A stretch of DNA of 64,000 nt from Shewanella sp. UCD-KL12 (GCF_001957125.1 NZ_MPHJ01000001.1:1-64000); one strand, 5' to 3'; positions 17,073 through 26,788 are shown, counted from the stretch's first letter. Numbers and translations are program-made. Notes: generated by a model not told the origin, from the sequence alone.

Positions 17073-17569
17073 TGTACCGCTCCATTAAGGCTACTCTGAG
17101 TTTGCATGTCGTACTTTTCGAATAAGGTGATCCCTTGAAGGTGGTCATATTCATGTTGGAATATGCGCGCAAGAAATCCTGATAATGTTTGATGATATGC
17201 TTGGCCACTAAGGTCTTGAAATCTGACCTCTATCCACTCATGCCGTAAGATATTGAACCGTCGCGTAGAGATAGATAAACAGCCCTCTTCACCGGAGACC
17301 TTTGCAACTGAACGGTCCACGATTTGCGGGTTAATCACTACACTTGGTTCTATCAAGGGAGCATCAGGGTAACGTGCATTAGGTCTTGAAGCTATGATAA
17401 ACATAGCGAGACTTTGATGAACTTGTGGCGCAGCAATGCCCACTCCATCAGCTTGGAGCATAGTGTCGAGCATCTCTTTAGCAAGCTGAGAGAGTGTTGA
17501 ATCAAATTCAGTCACCTGCAGCGCCTGCTGTTTGAGAACGGGTTCACCGGCTTGCGCTATGGCTAGCAT
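17069..17569 (-). CDS. def: Peptide deformylase (second-type paralogue)
   Basis: Peptide deformylase removes the formyl group from nascent N termini. All three family motifs are present in this 166-aa protein: GVGIAAPQV (about 41-49), EGCLS with the metal Cys, and HEYDHLQG (HEXXH-type) near the C terminus. It is not in the usual def-fmt context but overlaps an envelope lipoprotein gene, so it is probably an additional paralogue; the window cannot show whether a canonical def exists elsewhere. GAAGAGACAAG precedes the ATG. Confidence 0.93.
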   Translation of the reverse strand: MLAIAQAGEPVLKQQALQVTEFDSTLSQLAKEMLDTMLQADGVGIAAPQVHQSLAMFIIASRPNARYPDAPLIEPSVVINPQIVDRSVAKVSGEEGCLSISTRRFNILRHEWIEVRFQDLSGQAYHQTLSGFLARIFQHEYDHLQGITLFEKYDMQTQSSLNGAVQ

Positions 17570-17692
17570 CTTGTCTCTTCACGCTTGCCAGTGTTTATCT
17601 GAGCGACTCTATTCATCTCATTGCACTCTCTGTCGTCTCTTGCTGAACTGATACTACTGATTAAAACTATTTATTAGTACTATCGACACAGA

Positions 17693-17905
17693 CTAATAAT
17701 GCGGCGGAGGCGTCTCTTCTGACGGACTGGCCATATTACTCGGTTCTACAGTCTGCAACTTAGTGACAAGTAGACGTATGGCTTGCTGCTGATCTGAAAG
17801 TAGATCGTTGAGCTTGATAACCTGTAAATTAAGATCTTCAATTGTTCCCTCTTGAAATGCTAATTTCATTTCAAGATCTTCTACTCTCTGTTCTAAATGT
17901 TCCAT
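17693..17905 (-). CDS. slyX: SlyX family protein
   Basis: This 70-aa protein, starting at the ATG at 17905 with AGAGG five bases upstream, is almost entirely coiled coil ([20 protein letters not shown], then [19 protein letters not shown]). It ends in the proline-rich tail ETPPPHY typical of SlyX. The molecular role is unknown. It follows the WD40 lipoprotein gene by 8 bases, and its SD overlaps that gene's stop, so the two are cotranscribed. In other gammaproteobacteria slyX lies near the FKBP gene slyD; here fkpA is just beyond. Confidence 0.92.
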   Translation of the reverse strand: MEHLEQRVEDLEMKLAFQEGTIEDLNLQVIKLNDLLSDQQQAIRLLVTKLQTVEPSNMASPSEETPPPHY

Positions 17906-17913
17906 CTTTACCT

Positions 17914-18885
17914 CTAATGGACAGGCATAGGCCAAGTTTCAACTAAGCCATTACTGCTGATTGTACGGATCTGATTTTGATCTGTGTTTGCGACAGAGTA
18001 TACAACGGCTCCTTTAATTTGGGCATGTTTGGTGCGCTGAACTTGCCAAGTGGCGAGAGATTGACCTGTTTTGACATCCCAAACAGCCACTTCTCTTGCT
18101 GGAGTGCCTGTAAGTAGGTAGCTATCGTCATTTGAAAAGCGAGCACTCGAAAAGTTCATTTTTCTTCGGGTGATATTTAACTGACTCACCTTAGAGCCAG
18201 TTTGGTTATCCATGACTTTGGCAATATTGGTGCTGTCACCGATAAAGGTAAGGCTGCCATCTGTGTTTAAGTTAACCTTTATAACCCTATTATCAAACTT
18301 CCAACTATGGATAGGCTGGCCTGAATGAGCATTCCATAAAATAGCTTGTTTATCATTTGAGCCTGATAGTGCTAACTCTCCGTTGGATGATAAGGCGACA
18401 CTATTTACTTTTTCCGAATGTCCAAGAAACTTTATTAACGGTGCGCGCTTATTTGATGAGGTCGATTTTAAAGACATCACGCTGCCATCAGTCAGCCCGA
18501 TGAGCAATGCGCCATTATCGGATACAGCGACACTTTGTCCGGTTGATGGCAGAGACCACCATCCTAATGATTCACCATCAGCAACACGCCAAAGTGCCAC
18601 TGAGTCTCTGCTTAAGGAGGCTGCAAATGCTTGATTTGATGAGAATGCAATATCAAAAGCGGTATTATCGCTCTCGCCATGAAGCAGGGTGAGCAGCTGC
18701 TTTTGATGGTTGAGATCCCAGAGCTGAATCCCACTGTTTGCGGTACTGACTAACGCCAGATCGCCCTTTTGGGATAGGGCGGCGTCATAACTTGGTTCAT
18801 TGACCAACAGGCTAGTTTGCAGCGGTTTTGGTTGGCAAGCTGTGAGTATGAGTGCACAAAAAACAGCCGAAAAGAAACTTTTCAT
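17914..18885 (-). CDS. WD40-repeat lipoprotein
   Basis: The protein has 323 aa from the ATG at 18885 (GGGGAG seven bases upstream). A lipoprotein signal (FCALILTAC, Cys near 17) is followed by WD40-type repeats of about 40 residues, seen as [57 protein letters not shown] and [13 protein letters not shown]. These would form a beta propeller for protein binding in the envelope. No enzymatic motif is present. It is cotranscribed with slyX and divergent from fkpA; its role is unknown. Confidence 0.88.
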   Translation of the reverse strand: MKSFFSAVFCALILTACQPKPLQTSLLVNEPSYDAALSQKGDLALVSTANSGIQLWDLNHQKQLLTLLHGESDNTAFDIAFSSNQAFAASLSRDSVALWRVADGESLGWWSLPSTGQSVAVSDNGALLIGLTDGSVMSLKSTSSNKRAPLIKFLGHSEKVNSVALSSNGELALSGSNDKQAILWNAHSGQPIHSWKFDNRVIKVNLNTDGSLTFIGDSTNIAKVMDNQTGSKVSQLNITRRKMNFSSARFSNDDSYLLTGTPAREVAVWDVKTGQSLATWQVQRTKHAQIKGAVVYSVANTDQNQIRTISSNGLVETWPMPVH

Positions 18886-19052
18886 GAACTTGCTCCCCAT
18901 ACTGTTGTCTTTAGCTCAAGTGAGTCTGTATTTACATCTAATGATTAAACATCAGTAATGTAGTTGGAATAACATATTTAACTAGTATAAAGTGGATCGC
19001 CTTATAAGATAAGGTTATTGTCACGACTAGAAGATCCTGAGGAAGCTTTTTA

Positions 19053-19838
19053 ATGAAATCTATTTATAAATTATCACTGGTTGCGTTGGCTGTTGTTGGC
19101 CTGTCAGCTTGTAATCAAGAGCAAAAAACAACTGAAGCTGCAGCCAATGTTGAATTGAAAACAGAAGCACAAAAAGAAGCTTATAGTGTTGGTGCATCTA
19201 TCGGTAAGTACATGTCTGGTCATATTAAAGAGCAAGAAGAGCTTGGTATGGCAGTCGATCGTAACCTAATTATCTCTGGTTTCAGCAATGGTCTTAATGA
19301 CGAGCTTAAGCTGACTGAAGAGGAGATGCAGACCGTTCTTCAAGGACTTGATGAAAAGTTAAATGAGAAGCGTCAAGCTCAAGCGACTGCACTTGCTGAA
19401 AAGGCACTTGCTGATAGCTCTGCATTCCTAGAAGCTAACAAGGCAAAAGAGGGTGTTGTAACGACTGAATCTGGTCTTCAGTATGAAGTGTTGACTCCAG
19501 GTACTGGTGATAAGCCTGTTGCTGAAGATACTGTTGAAGTACATTATGTCGGTACGCTGACTGACGGTACTGAGTTTGATAGTTCAGTTGCCCGTGGTGA
19601 GCCAGCTAAGTTCCCACTAAATCGCGTTATTCCTGGTTGGACTGAAGGTGTTCAACTAATGCCTGTTGGTGCTAAGTACAAGTTCGTTATCCCTGCAGAG
19701 CTTGCATATGGCGATCGTGATACAGGTACTATTCCAGCAAACTCAACACTCGTATTTGAAGTTGAGTTACTTTCTATCGAGAAAGCAGCTGCGCCTACAG
19801 CAGAAGCTGAAACAGCAGATCATGGTCACGCTCACTAA
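19053..19838 (+). CDS. fkpA: FKBP-type peptidyl-prolyl isomerase lipoprotein
   Basis: This 261-aa exported prolyl isomerase/chaperone has a lipobox (VGLSAC, Cys near 20), an FKBP N-terminal dimerisation domain (about 35-140: [14 protein letters not shown], a long helix rich in Glu/Lys) and a C-terminal FKBP domain (about 150-245: [41 protein letters not shown]). The tail DHGHAH is histidine-rich and could bind metal. E. coli FkpA is soluble rather than lipidated, so the lipobox is a difference. GAGGAAGC precedes the ATG. Monocistronic with its own terminator. Confidence 0.93.
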   Translation: MKSIYKLSLVALAVVGLSACNQEQKTTEAAANVELKTEAQKEAYSVGASIGKYMSGHIKEQEELGMAVDRNLIISGFSNGLNDELKLTEEEMQTVLQGLDEKLNEKRQAQATALAEKALADSSAFLEANKAKEGVVTTESGLQYEVLTPGTGDKPVAEDTVEVHYVGTLTDGTEFDSSVARGEPAKFPLNRVIPGWTEGVQLMPVGAKYKFVIPAELAYGDRDTGTIPANSTLVFEVELLSIEKAAAPTAEAETADHGHAH

Positions 19839-19873
19839 TTATCGCTGATAGAGCGAATAAAGAGTGATGATAG

Positions 19874-19898
19874 AAAAGGACGCCTAGGCGTCCTTTTT
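19874..19898. terminator. Bidirectional terminator fkpA / PAP2-barrel gene
   Basis: AAAAGGACGCC TA GGCGTCCTTTT is a near-perfect palindrome with T5 on the plus side, placed between converging genes. Confidence 0.85.
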
Positions 19899-19933
19899 GT
19901 TATCTGATTTTTAGCGTTTTAGAATACTCACTC

Positions 19934-21262
19934 TTAGAACGAATAACGCACAGTAAACCCTGCATAATCCATTGCTAAGCTATTAACAAGCTCATTTGTA
20001 TCAACTTTTTGCTTAAAGTGACCAGCAGTCAAAGAGGTTGCCCAGCGCTCACTTAATTGATAATCCAAGCTGACCCAATACTCTTGCGAGTTAACCTTTT
20101 TAGAGGCCGTGGCATGTAAGCCAACATTCGCAGACAGCTTAGGCGTAAATTGATAGCCAAGTTCAGCCACTGCAGAAGGGGATAACAGCCACTGAGCTTG
20201 CTCGCTGAGGTTATTGCCTTTGGCGTTGTCTAACCTAACGGATAGCTGCTTAACACTAATACCTGCACCGATATCGAGTTTCCAGTCACTGTTTGGCAGC
20301 AACTCAAACATATAATCAGTGTTTACCCCCCATAAACGGTAGGCTGAGATAACCTCTTTTCCTGCCTGATAGTGCTTACCACCAAAGTTGATGTCTTGAT
20401 CTATTACACTTGTGCTTCTGGATTCAAAAGGGGTTAAATTGATAGAGAGGTATTGGCCATTATCGAGCCCCCATTTGATTCTTGCTGAAGCGTAGGTATT
20501 AGGCTCATTTTCTCTACCAAAGTCTTTGAGATCGAACATGGCGTTATTGCCATTTTGTACTTGGTTATGCTGTGTTGATGCTCCGCCGACAAATAACTCA
20601 TAGCTATGTTGATAAGTCGCTTGCGGGTTACGTCCCCAATCATCATAGGAGTTAGAGGCAAACTGCGCTGTCTTTTTTCCTCTTCCTGGCGTGTAATTAA
20701 CCATTAAGCCAACACTGTCTGACCCTAAAGAGGGCGTGATCATAAGATCGGATTGATTGTAAGGATCTGTCCAATAGAGACTAGACATGACTGCGATGGA
20801 CGCGCCCGCCATCACATCATCTAAATAATGTTTATTAGCCCATACTCGGCTAGCTCCAACTAAGCTTGCAAGCCCGTAAGCTGGTATTCCCCAGCTATTA
20901 CCATATCTATGGTGTATGTATGCCGCTCCGGAAAATGCCGCAGAGGTGTGACCTGAAGGGAATGAGTTGTATGAGCTGCCATCTGGCCTTAAACGAGCAA
21001 AACCAAATTTCAGGCCATGAGTGATAACACCTGTGGTGACCATGCCTTTAGAGAGTTGCCAGGCCCCTTCTGAGTCACCTATCGCCATACTGCCAGCTAA
21101 TGCACCAGCAGGGAGCAATATCTGCATCATATCGCCAAAATCGGAAAAACTGCCAGATTGAGTGGCGTATATTTCACTTTCCGCCAACGCTGAATTGCTT
21201 AAGCCCAGTAAAGCTGAGCTGGCAAGCAAACTTGAGGCTAGATATTGACGTTTGTTCATCAT
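19934..21262 (-). CDS. PAP2-family phosphatase fused to an outer-membrane beta barrel
   Basis: This 442-aa protein has a signal peptide (cleavage near residue 27, ALA). Residues about 40-165 form a type-2 phosphatidic acid phosphatase domain with all three signature motifs: KFGFARLRP (85-93), FPSGHTSAAF (101-110) and GASRVWANKHYLDD (136-149). Residues about 170-442 look like an outer-membrane barrel: alternating strands, Asn/Asp-rich turns and the terminal aromatic FTVRYSF needed for BAM recognition. PAP2 enzymes dephosphorylate lipid phosphates; the fusion would place that activity at the outer membrane. Its SD-like AAGAG precedes two adjacent ATG codons. Confidence 0.88.
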   Translation of the reverse strand: MMNKRQYLASSLLASSALLGLSNSALAESEIYATQSGSFSDFGDMMQILLPAGALAGSMAIGDSEGAWQLSKGMVTTGVITHGLKFGFARLRPDGSSYNSFPSGHTSAAFSGAAYIHHRYGNSWGIPAYGLASLVGASRVWANKHYLDDVMAGASIAVMSSLYWTDPYNQSDLMITPSLGSDSVGLMVNYTPGRGKKTAQFASNSYDDWGRNPQATYQHSYELFVGGASTQHNQVQNGNNAMFDLKDFGRENEPNTYASARIKWGLDNGQYLSINLTPFESRSTSVIDQDINFGGKHYQAGKEVISAYRLWGVNTDYMFELLPNSDWKLDIGAGISVKQLSVRLDNAKGNNLSEQAQWLLSPSAVAELGYQFTPKLSANVGLHATASKKVNSQEYWVSLDYQLSERWATSLTAGHFKQKVDTNELVNSLAMDYAGFTVRYSF

Positions 21263-21449
21263 TAGGACTCTTTATAGGTTTACTAGGCTTAATCGAAGCC
21301 GTTGAAGTTGGTAGAGATCTTATTCCTTTGTTGGTTTTGAGGGATCACCAAGAGTTTTGGTGGGGCTTAGTGGACAGGTGCGGCGCATTAATTTCTGCTT
21401 TAGGGTAAAATTGGGTGAGAGATATCGTTTGATGAGTTGTAGGTTTTAT

Positions 21450-21821
21450 ATGGAATATGAATTTCGGCGAAATACCATGACAGGTACTGTGATTGCGAAT
21501 TTCAGTATGGATCATGAGATATTAGGTTTTTGGCTTGTAGAGGAGCTGGGTGAGCAGAGAGACAAGTACAATGAGGTTTGCCAGATCATTGAACGATTAC
21601 AAGTGGGCTCGCTGTCTCAATGGCGCTTGGTGGGTAGGGGATTATCATTAGAGCTAGATAATGATAGTGCGAGAGTGTTTGCCAATGAGTTAGAAGAAGA
21701 CGCAGAGTATGAGTTTGAAGAGTCTATGTCTCTGTATGAAGGGGAATCAGAAGCATTTTGCGGTCTAGAGGACTTTCAGGCTGCTTTATTGAGTTGGCGA
21801 GAATTTCTCGATGAGTCTTAA
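21450..21821 (+). CDS. yacL: UPF0231 (YacL-like) protein
   Basis: From the ATG at 21450 this encodes 123 aa beginning MEYEFRRNTMTG, the characteristic opening of the UPF0231/YacL family. It continues with a long acidic segment (NELEEDAEYEFEE) and CGLEDFQAALLSWREF. The protein is cytoplasmic with no known activity. Upstream in-frame codons exist but the family start fixes the choice; the SD (TGTAGG) is weak. It is a single gene between the PAP2 fusion and narP, with which it shares a terminator. Confidence 0.88.
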   Translation: MEYEFRRNTMTGTVIANFSMDHEILGFWLVEELGEQRDKYNEVCQIIERLQVGSLSQWRLVGRGLSLELDNDSARVFANELEEDAEYEFEESMSLYEGESEAFCGLEDFQAALLSWREFLDES

Positions 21822-21845
21822 TAGTTTTATCAGTCTTTAAGTAAT

Positions 21846-21870
21846 AAAGGCAGCCAGTAGGCTGCCTTTA
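21846..21870. terminator. Bidirectional terminator yacL / narP
   Basis: AAAGGCAGCC AGTA GGCTGCCTTT lies between converging genes, with short T/A tracts on both sides. Confidence 0.75.
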
Positions 21871-21896
21871 TTGAAAGAACTGGGAAGTATTTTCGC

Positions 21897-22526
21897 CTAT
21901 TGATTTAGGTATCTAACCGCCATCTCAGTTCTTGATTTTGCATTGGCTTTTCTCAGTAGGTTCTTAACGTGTACTTTGACCGTCCCCTCACTGATATGTA
22001 ACTGCTCTGAAATAACGCGGTTACTCTTGCCTTCAGCGACAAGCTGTAATATTTGCAGCTCTCTTGGTGTTAGGTTGTTTAACCATTCTTGCTCGTCTGC
22101 CGCATCTTTAAGTTCATAAAGGAACTCTTCGACAGATTCACTGATCACCCTATGGCCTTGCATGGCATTTTTTAACTTTTCCAATAAAAGATCTGGCTCT
22201 GTATCTTTTAATAGGTAGCCGTCAGCACCAGCTCTTACTAGGCGGATAACATCTTGTTTAGCATCAGATACGGTAAGGATAACGATGCGAGAGGTGACTC
22301 CCTCTTGACGTAAACCGTTGAGTGTATCTAATCCTGTCATCCCTTTCATATTAAGATCTAGTAATACGATATCGGGCTCATTCTCTTCAATAGCCGCTAG
22401 TGCATCTAAACCACTTCCCGCTTCACCAAAAAGGGTGAAATCTGAGTCAGAGGTGATTAATTGACAGATACCGCGGCGTAGCAGCGGGTGATCATCGACA
22501 ACGAGCACAGAGTAAGGTTTACCCAT
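21897..22526 (-). CDS. narP: Nitrate/nitrite response regulator, NarP type
   Basis: This 209-aa protein (ATG at 22526 with AGGAGG 11 bases upstream) has a receiver domain with the acidic pocket VVDDHP and phospho-acceptor Asp57 in LLDLNMKGMTG. A LuxR-type helix-turn-helix follows (LTPRELQILQLVAEG, ISEQLHISEGTVKVHV). It follows a NarQ-type kinase by 80 bases on the same strand, and a NarL/NarP-type 7-2-7 site lies upstream of nrfA, which together support NarP. It would activate nitrate/nitrite respiration genes, including nrfA next door. Confidence 0.93.
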   Translation of the reverse strand: MGKPYSVLVVDDHPLLRRGICQLITSDSDFTLFGEAGSGLDALAAIEENEPDIVLLDLNMKGMTGLDTLNGLRQEGVTSRIVILTVSDAKQDVIRLVRAGADGYLLKDTEPDLLLEKLKNAMQGHRVISESVEEFLYELKDAADEQEWLNNLTPRELQILQLVAEGKSNRVISEQLHISEGTVKVHVKNLLRKANAKSRTEMAVRYLNQ

Positions 22527-22606
22527 TTTATGTAGCGCCTCCTGCAAGGGTGTAGTCTTAAGTCTTGTATTGTATACAAAGAAAAACGTTTATTTAAATC
22601 ATTTGT

Positions 22607-24310
22607 CTAGGCTGGTTCCTGCTGAGGTGGAAAGGTCAGTTTCACTCTAGTTCCACCCTCGGGATTGCCACTGAACTCTACTATACCTGATAAGCGGCTT
22701 GCGCGCTCATGCATAATACCTATGCCGAAGTGCTGATCACGCTTTTTAACTTGGTCAATACCCACGCCATTATCACTAATAGTGATAGTGACGTCAGTGT
22801 CTGAATCCTTAAAGCACCTGATATCTATTTGATCTGCTTCAGCATGTTTAATCGCATTTAGGGTTGCTTCTCTGGTTAACTGCAACACATGTATATGTTG
22901 ATGAGCACCCAGCATTTGCATAGGTAATTTATAGTCCAAAGTGATGTTAGCATTGGACTGACAGCGCAGTTGTTCTAGCATCGCTTCAATAGCATGATGT
23001 AAATTTGGATCTTTGATGGTCAACCTAAAGGTCGATAGCAGCTCTCTTAACTGAACGTAAGCTGTGTTAACCCCCTCGTTAATCTCAGTTATCTGTTGCT
23101 CAACCTGAGGATTGCGGCAGCTACTATCTAGCCCTTTTGATAGCAGGCTAACTTGAATTTTTAAGAAGGAGAGGATCTGCCCCAGTGAGTCATGCAACTC
23201 TCTGGCAATAACGCCACGCTCCTCCATGAGGGCGAGTTGTTGCCTCTGCTCACCCGCGTTATAGATCACAATAGAGCGAGCCAGCATGATGGCAAAGTTT
23301 TCAAAAAGTTGATGATTAGGTTTTTTACTTGAGTTCGCCTCTAAGTAACCTAGCTCATTGTTCTCAAATTTAAGTGGGAAGTGGGTTTGGTTATTCGCTT
23401 CGCTTGGCCAGCCTCCATCAGCTTCAATGACTAGCTCCTCCTCATTATCCTGCACTATGACTAATCGAAGGAAGGTTTCAGGCTCATGGGCGCGAAGCTG
23501 ATTCAGAGCCTTTTTTAAACTGCTAATTTCTAATTGACCTGAGTGCAACATCACTAAGTTATCGTAAAGCAGCGTTAGTTCATTATTACTGCGAGTGAGT
23601 GCTAAGGTTTTCTCTTTTACCTGTGACTCTAAGCCTTGATATAAGGTCGAGAGCTCTTTCGCTGTAGATTCGAATGCATTGCTTAATGCACTTAACTCTA
23701 CATACTCCGTTTTAGGCATCTCTACATTAAAGTTCCCTTTGGAGATAGTGTTTGCTGACTCCATTAATTGATGCAGCGGCTTGACGACTTTTCTTTTGGT
23801 AAAGCGTACTGCAAGAAAAGCGATAAACAGCATTAAACCCAGCCCGATAATTTGACTGGCTGCCAATAGCTTTAATTTAAATGCGGCATAATGCTCAGTC
23901 TCAAGTACGAGCAGGTCGATAGTGTCGACAAAGTCTTTAAGCGCAGCGGCATAGAGCCGTGAATTCTCATCCTCTATATAGGATCTCATCACCTTCCATT
24001 TATGAATAACTAACAGGTATTGTGCTTCGAGTTCGTCTGGGGTTTTCCAGTCGAGAGAGCGCTTGAGGGCATCTGAATATAGTGTATTTTCAAACTCCTC
24101 TATCTTTTCTTGGGCGTCTTTGCTGCCAGAGTTTGCATAAAACATGAGTCGATAACTCTGCATACGCAGTGAGCCTGAAGCATTAATAGCTCTTGCATCA
24201 CCTAAGCTATAAGCAAGGTTAACTATTGCGAAAGTTGCTAAACCACTGGACAAAAGAATTAAGGTCAACATGAGCCCTAAAATGGTTGAGGTTAAACTGC
24301 CTTTTTTCAT
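22607..24310 (-). CDS. narQ: Nitrate/nitrite sensor histidine kinase, NarQ type
   Basis: This 567-aa kinase has the NarX/NarQ layout: two membrane helices (about 13-35 and 148-168) flank a helical periplasmic sensor with the P-box nitrate-binding segment NASGSLRMQSYRL (about 40-52). A HAMP (VKPLHQLMESANTISKGN), a linker, the HisKA_3 dimerisation box (GVIARELHDSLGQILSFLK, phospho-His) and HATPase motifs (DNGVGID, GIGIMHERA) follow. The length is close to E. coli NarQ. It precedes narP and is divergent from nrfA. The SD is poor, so expression may be low. Confidence 0.93.
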   Translation of the reverse strand: MKKGSLTSTILGLMLTLILLSSGLATFAIVNLAYSLGDARAINASGSLRMQSYRLMFYANSGSKDAQEKIEEFENTLYSDALKRSLDWKTPDELEAQYLLVIHKWKVMRSYIEDENSRLYAAALKDFVDTIDLLVLETEHYAAFKLKLLAASQIIGLGLMLFIAFLAVRFTKRKVVKPLHQLMESANTISKGNFNVEMPKTEYVELSALSNAFESTAKELSTLYQGLESQVKEKTLALTRSNNELTLLYDNLVMLHSGQLEISSLKKALNQLRAHEPETFLRLVIVQDNEEELVIEADGGWPSEANNQTHFPLKFENNELGYLEANSSKKPNHQLFENFAIMLARSIVIYNAGEQRQQLALMEERGVIARELHDSLGQILSFLKIQVSLLSKGLDSSCRNPQVEQQITEINEGVNTAYVQLRELLSTFRLTIKDPNLHHAIEAMLEQLRCQSNANITLDYKLPMQMLGAHQHIHVLQLTREATLNAIKHAEADQIDIRCFKDSDTDVTITISDNGVGIDQVKKRDQHFGIGIMHERASRLSGIVEFSGNPEGGTRVKLTFPPQQEPA

Positions 24311-24455
24311 TATATAAAAACTCGCTAAATTACGCTGATTGGGCTATCACTTATTAGGGCGCTAAATTAGTTACTTCTTAACCGCTTTAACAAAACAGCA
24401 AAAGTGTGAGCAACAACACGTTTACATTTTGATCTACCGCATACTTTGCTCAGGA

Positions 24456-24471
24456 TACCCCCTTAGGGGTA
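24456..24471. promoter_or_regulatory. NarP/NarL 7-2-7 binding site upstream of nrfA
   Basis: TACCCCC TT AGGGGTA is a perfect inverted pair of NarL/NarP-type heptamers with the 2-base spacing bound by NarP. It lies about 85 bases before the nrfA ATG and 146 bases before narQ. A possible -10 for nrfA (TATAAA near 24533) follows. A CRP-like half site (TGTGA at 24405-24409) is also present but its second half is poor. Confidence 0.75.
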
Positions 24472-24556
24472 TGTTTTAATTCTTGATAAGCGTCTAACTT
24501 TGGCCTTGGAGATGATGTGGTTATTAAGACTACTATAAAAGTAACACGGAGATGAG

Positions 24557-25957
24557 ATGGTGAGAACATTAACTAAAAAATCCTTTGCACTAAGTGCACT
24601 GGTCGCTGCGAGTTTAATGACTTCAGGCGTAATGGCTGGTGATAAAACTGAGCCTAGAAACGAAGTATATAAAGATAAGTTCTCTAAGCAGTACAACAGC
24701 TGGCATGACACTTCTGAAAGTGTTGAGATCACTGATGCATTAGAGCAAGATCCTAACCTAGTTATTTTATGGGCAGGTTACGGCTTTGCTAAAGATTATA
24801 ACAAAGCACGTGGTCATATGTACGCGGTAACTGATGTACGTAACACATTACGTACTGGCGCTCCTAAGTCAGATGCTGATGGCCCAATGCCTATGGCATG
24901 TTGGTCTTGTAAGAGCCCTGATGTACCTCGTATGATCGAAGAGCAAGGTGAAGATGGTTACTTCACTGGTAAGTGGTACAAAGGTGGTGCTGAAATCGTT
25001 AATACTATCGGTTGTTCAGACTGTCACGTAAGCGGTAAGTCTAAGCTACGTATCTCTCGTCCATTCGCTGAGCGCGGTATGGAGGCTATCGGCACACCAT
25101 TTGATAAAGCTTCTCGTAAAGATAAGCAGTCTATGGTTTGTGGTCAGTGTCACGTAGAGTACTACTTCGAAAAGACTGCTGATAAGAAAGGTTTTGTTAA
25201 GTTCCCTTGGGACAAAGGCACGACAGTCGAAGATATGGAAGCATACTACGACGCTATCGAGTTTAAAGATTGGACTCACGCCGTTTCTAAGACGCCAATG
25301 CTTAAAGCTCAGCACCCAGGTTATGAAACTTGGCAGCTAGGTATGCACGGTAAGAACAACGTAAGTTGTACTGACTGTCATATGCCTAAGGTTAAAAATG
25401 CTGAAGGCCGTAAGTTCACCGATCACAAAGTGGGTAACCCATTCGATCGTTTCGAAGAAACTTGTGGTACTTGTCATGACCAGAGCAAAGAGTTCATGGT
25501 TAACCTAGACAAAGAGCGTAAAGCTAAGGTTAAAGAAGTACAGCTTAAAGCTGAAAACCAGCTAGTTAAAGCTCACTTCGAAGCTGGTGCAGCTTGGAAA
25601 GCCGGTGCTACTGAAGCTGAAATGAAGCCAATTCTAACTGATATCCGTCACGCTCAATGGCGTTGGGATTATGCAATCGCTTCTCACGGTGTTGCATCTC
25701 ACGCTCCAGATGAAGCGCTACGTGTTCTTGGCAGCGCAGTAGATAAAGCAGCTGATGCTCGTATTAAGCTAGCTCATTTACTTGCTAACAAAGGTGTTAA
25801 GCAACCTATCGCATACCCAGACACTTCTACTAAAGCTAAGGCACAAGCTGCTTTAGGTATGGACATGAAGAAGATGAATGCTGATAAAGCTGAGTTCAAG
25901 AAAACTGAACTACCTAAGTGGGATGCGGAAGCTGCTAAGCGCGAAGCAACTTACTAA
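24557..25957 (+). CDS. nrfA: Ammonia-forming cytochrome c nitrite reductase
   Basis: NrfA reduces nitrite to ammonium with six electrons in the periplasm. The 466-aa protein has a signal peptide (cleavage near MAGDK, residue 28) and five heme sites: the lysine-ligated catalytic CWSCK (115-119) and CSDCH (153-157), CGQCH (195-199), CTDCH (271-275) and CGTCH (303-307). The active-site Tyr is in CHVEYYF. CGGAG precedes the ATG. No nrfBCD genes follow, so electrons probably come from a CymA-type quinol dehydrogenase, as in Shewanella. Codon use favours a high-expression pattern. Confidence 0.98.
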   Translation: MVRTLTKKSFALSALVAASLMTSGVMAGDKTEPRNEVYKDKFSKQYNSWHDTSESVEITDALEQDPNLVILWAGYGFAKDYNKARGHMYAVTDVRNTLRTGAPKSDADGPMPMACWSCKSPDVPRMIEEQGEDGYFTGKWYKGGAEIVNTIGCSDCHVSGKSKLRISRPFAERGMEAIGTPFDKASRKDKQSMVCGQCHVEYYFEKTADKKGFVKFPWDKGTTVEDMEAYYDAIEFKDWTHAVSKTPMLKAQHPGYETWQLGMHGKNNVSCTDCHMPKVKNAEGRKFTDHKVGNPFDRFEETCGTCHDQSKEFMVNLDKERKAKVKEVQLKAENQLVKAHFEAGAAWKAGATEAEMKPILTDIRHAQWRWDYAIASHGVASHAPDEALRVLGSAVDKAADARIKLAHLLANKGVKQPIAYPDTSTKAKAQAALGMDMKKMNADKAEFKKTELPKWDAEAAKREATY

Positions 25958-25996
25958 ATAAATTGGTCAGCTAGTACTTCACTAGCCAACTAATCT

Positions 25997-26024
25997 AAAA
26001 GCCCCGATTATTCGGGGCTTTTTT
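25997..26024 (+). terminator. Terminator of nrfA
   Basis: AAAAGCCCCGA and TCGGGGCTTTT pair around a short loop, ending in T6. Confidence 0.9.
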
Positions 26025-26245
26025 ATGCCTGTAAGTCCTAGTTATCGAGTTTAAAGTGAAGCTTGAACACAATTGAATGAGGTTCTAACTGACTAGGTTT
26101 TGGTTTTGAGGGTTGCTGATATGTTGTTGATTTGACCTAGTACTATTTAAGGGTATGAGTCACTCATATAAAGCTTACTCTCCCTTATTTACTATGTCCT
26201 CGCTGACTTGCTTGGTGTACCACTCGACATTCTCTGAGGCGACCG

Positions 26246-26788
26246 TTATTTTATAATTTTGATTAATTGCCTGAAGCATTCACCAACCGCCTCATGTTGA
26301 AGCTCAAATAGTAAAGACTCCATATTGGTGATTTGTGCCCCTTTAGCTTGCATCATAGCGATCCCCAGCGCTTTATTTTCTACCGTTCTGGAGGAGAGGG
26401 CATCGACCACGAGATGCACATTAAAACCATTGTCTAGCAGATCGATGCAGGTTTGATAAACGCATACATGAGCTTCGATGCCTACTAAGATGACCTCTTT
26501 CTTGTGAGCGCCGATAAGTTGGCTGCGAAACTCATCGCAATGCCAACCGCTGAAGTGTTGTTTGCTGATTGGCTTAGTGCATTTAATTAATTCATCGTGA
26601 ACAGCTGGGCTAGTATGGCCGAGTTTCTCAGGTAGCTGCTCAAGCCAAAGCATGGGAAGTTCAAATAGCTGTAACCCCTTTATCAGCTTAGTGATGCAAA
26701 GCTGCAACTCATCGCTCATATTGACCACTTGTGCTAGTTTTCCCTGAACATCGACCACTACTAATACCGCTTCTTGAGGCTTTAACAT
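26246..26788 (-). CDS. Isochorismatase-family cysteine hydrolase
   Basis: This 180-aa cytoplasmic hydrolase has the family's catalytic triad: Asp13 (VVVDVQGKLA), Lys76 (KPISKQHFSGW) and Cys109 (GIEAHVCVYQT). YcaC-like members of this size hydrolyse amide or related bonds; the substrate here is unknown. The ATG at 26788 follows GGGAGCAAAGAT. Two decayed copies of its promoter and first codons lie upstream. After the TAA a shifted frame stays open to 26175 and reads ASENVEWYTKQVSED, so the original protein may have been longer and lost its end by a frameshift; this is speculative. Confidence 0.88.
   Translation of the reverse strand: MLKPQEAVLVVVDVQGKLAQVVNMSDELQLCITKLIKGLQLFELPMLWLEQLPEKLGHTSPAVHDELIKCTKPISKQHFSGWHCDEFRSQLIGAHKKEVILVGIEAHVCVYQTCIDLLDNGFNVHLVVDALSSRTVENKALGIAMMQAKGAQITNMESLLFELQHEAVGECFRQLIKIIK

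Noticed and set aside
24405..24420. CRP/FNR site upstream of nrfA
   Set aside because: Only the left half (TGTGA) is good; the right half ACACG is poor. Kept as a remark only.
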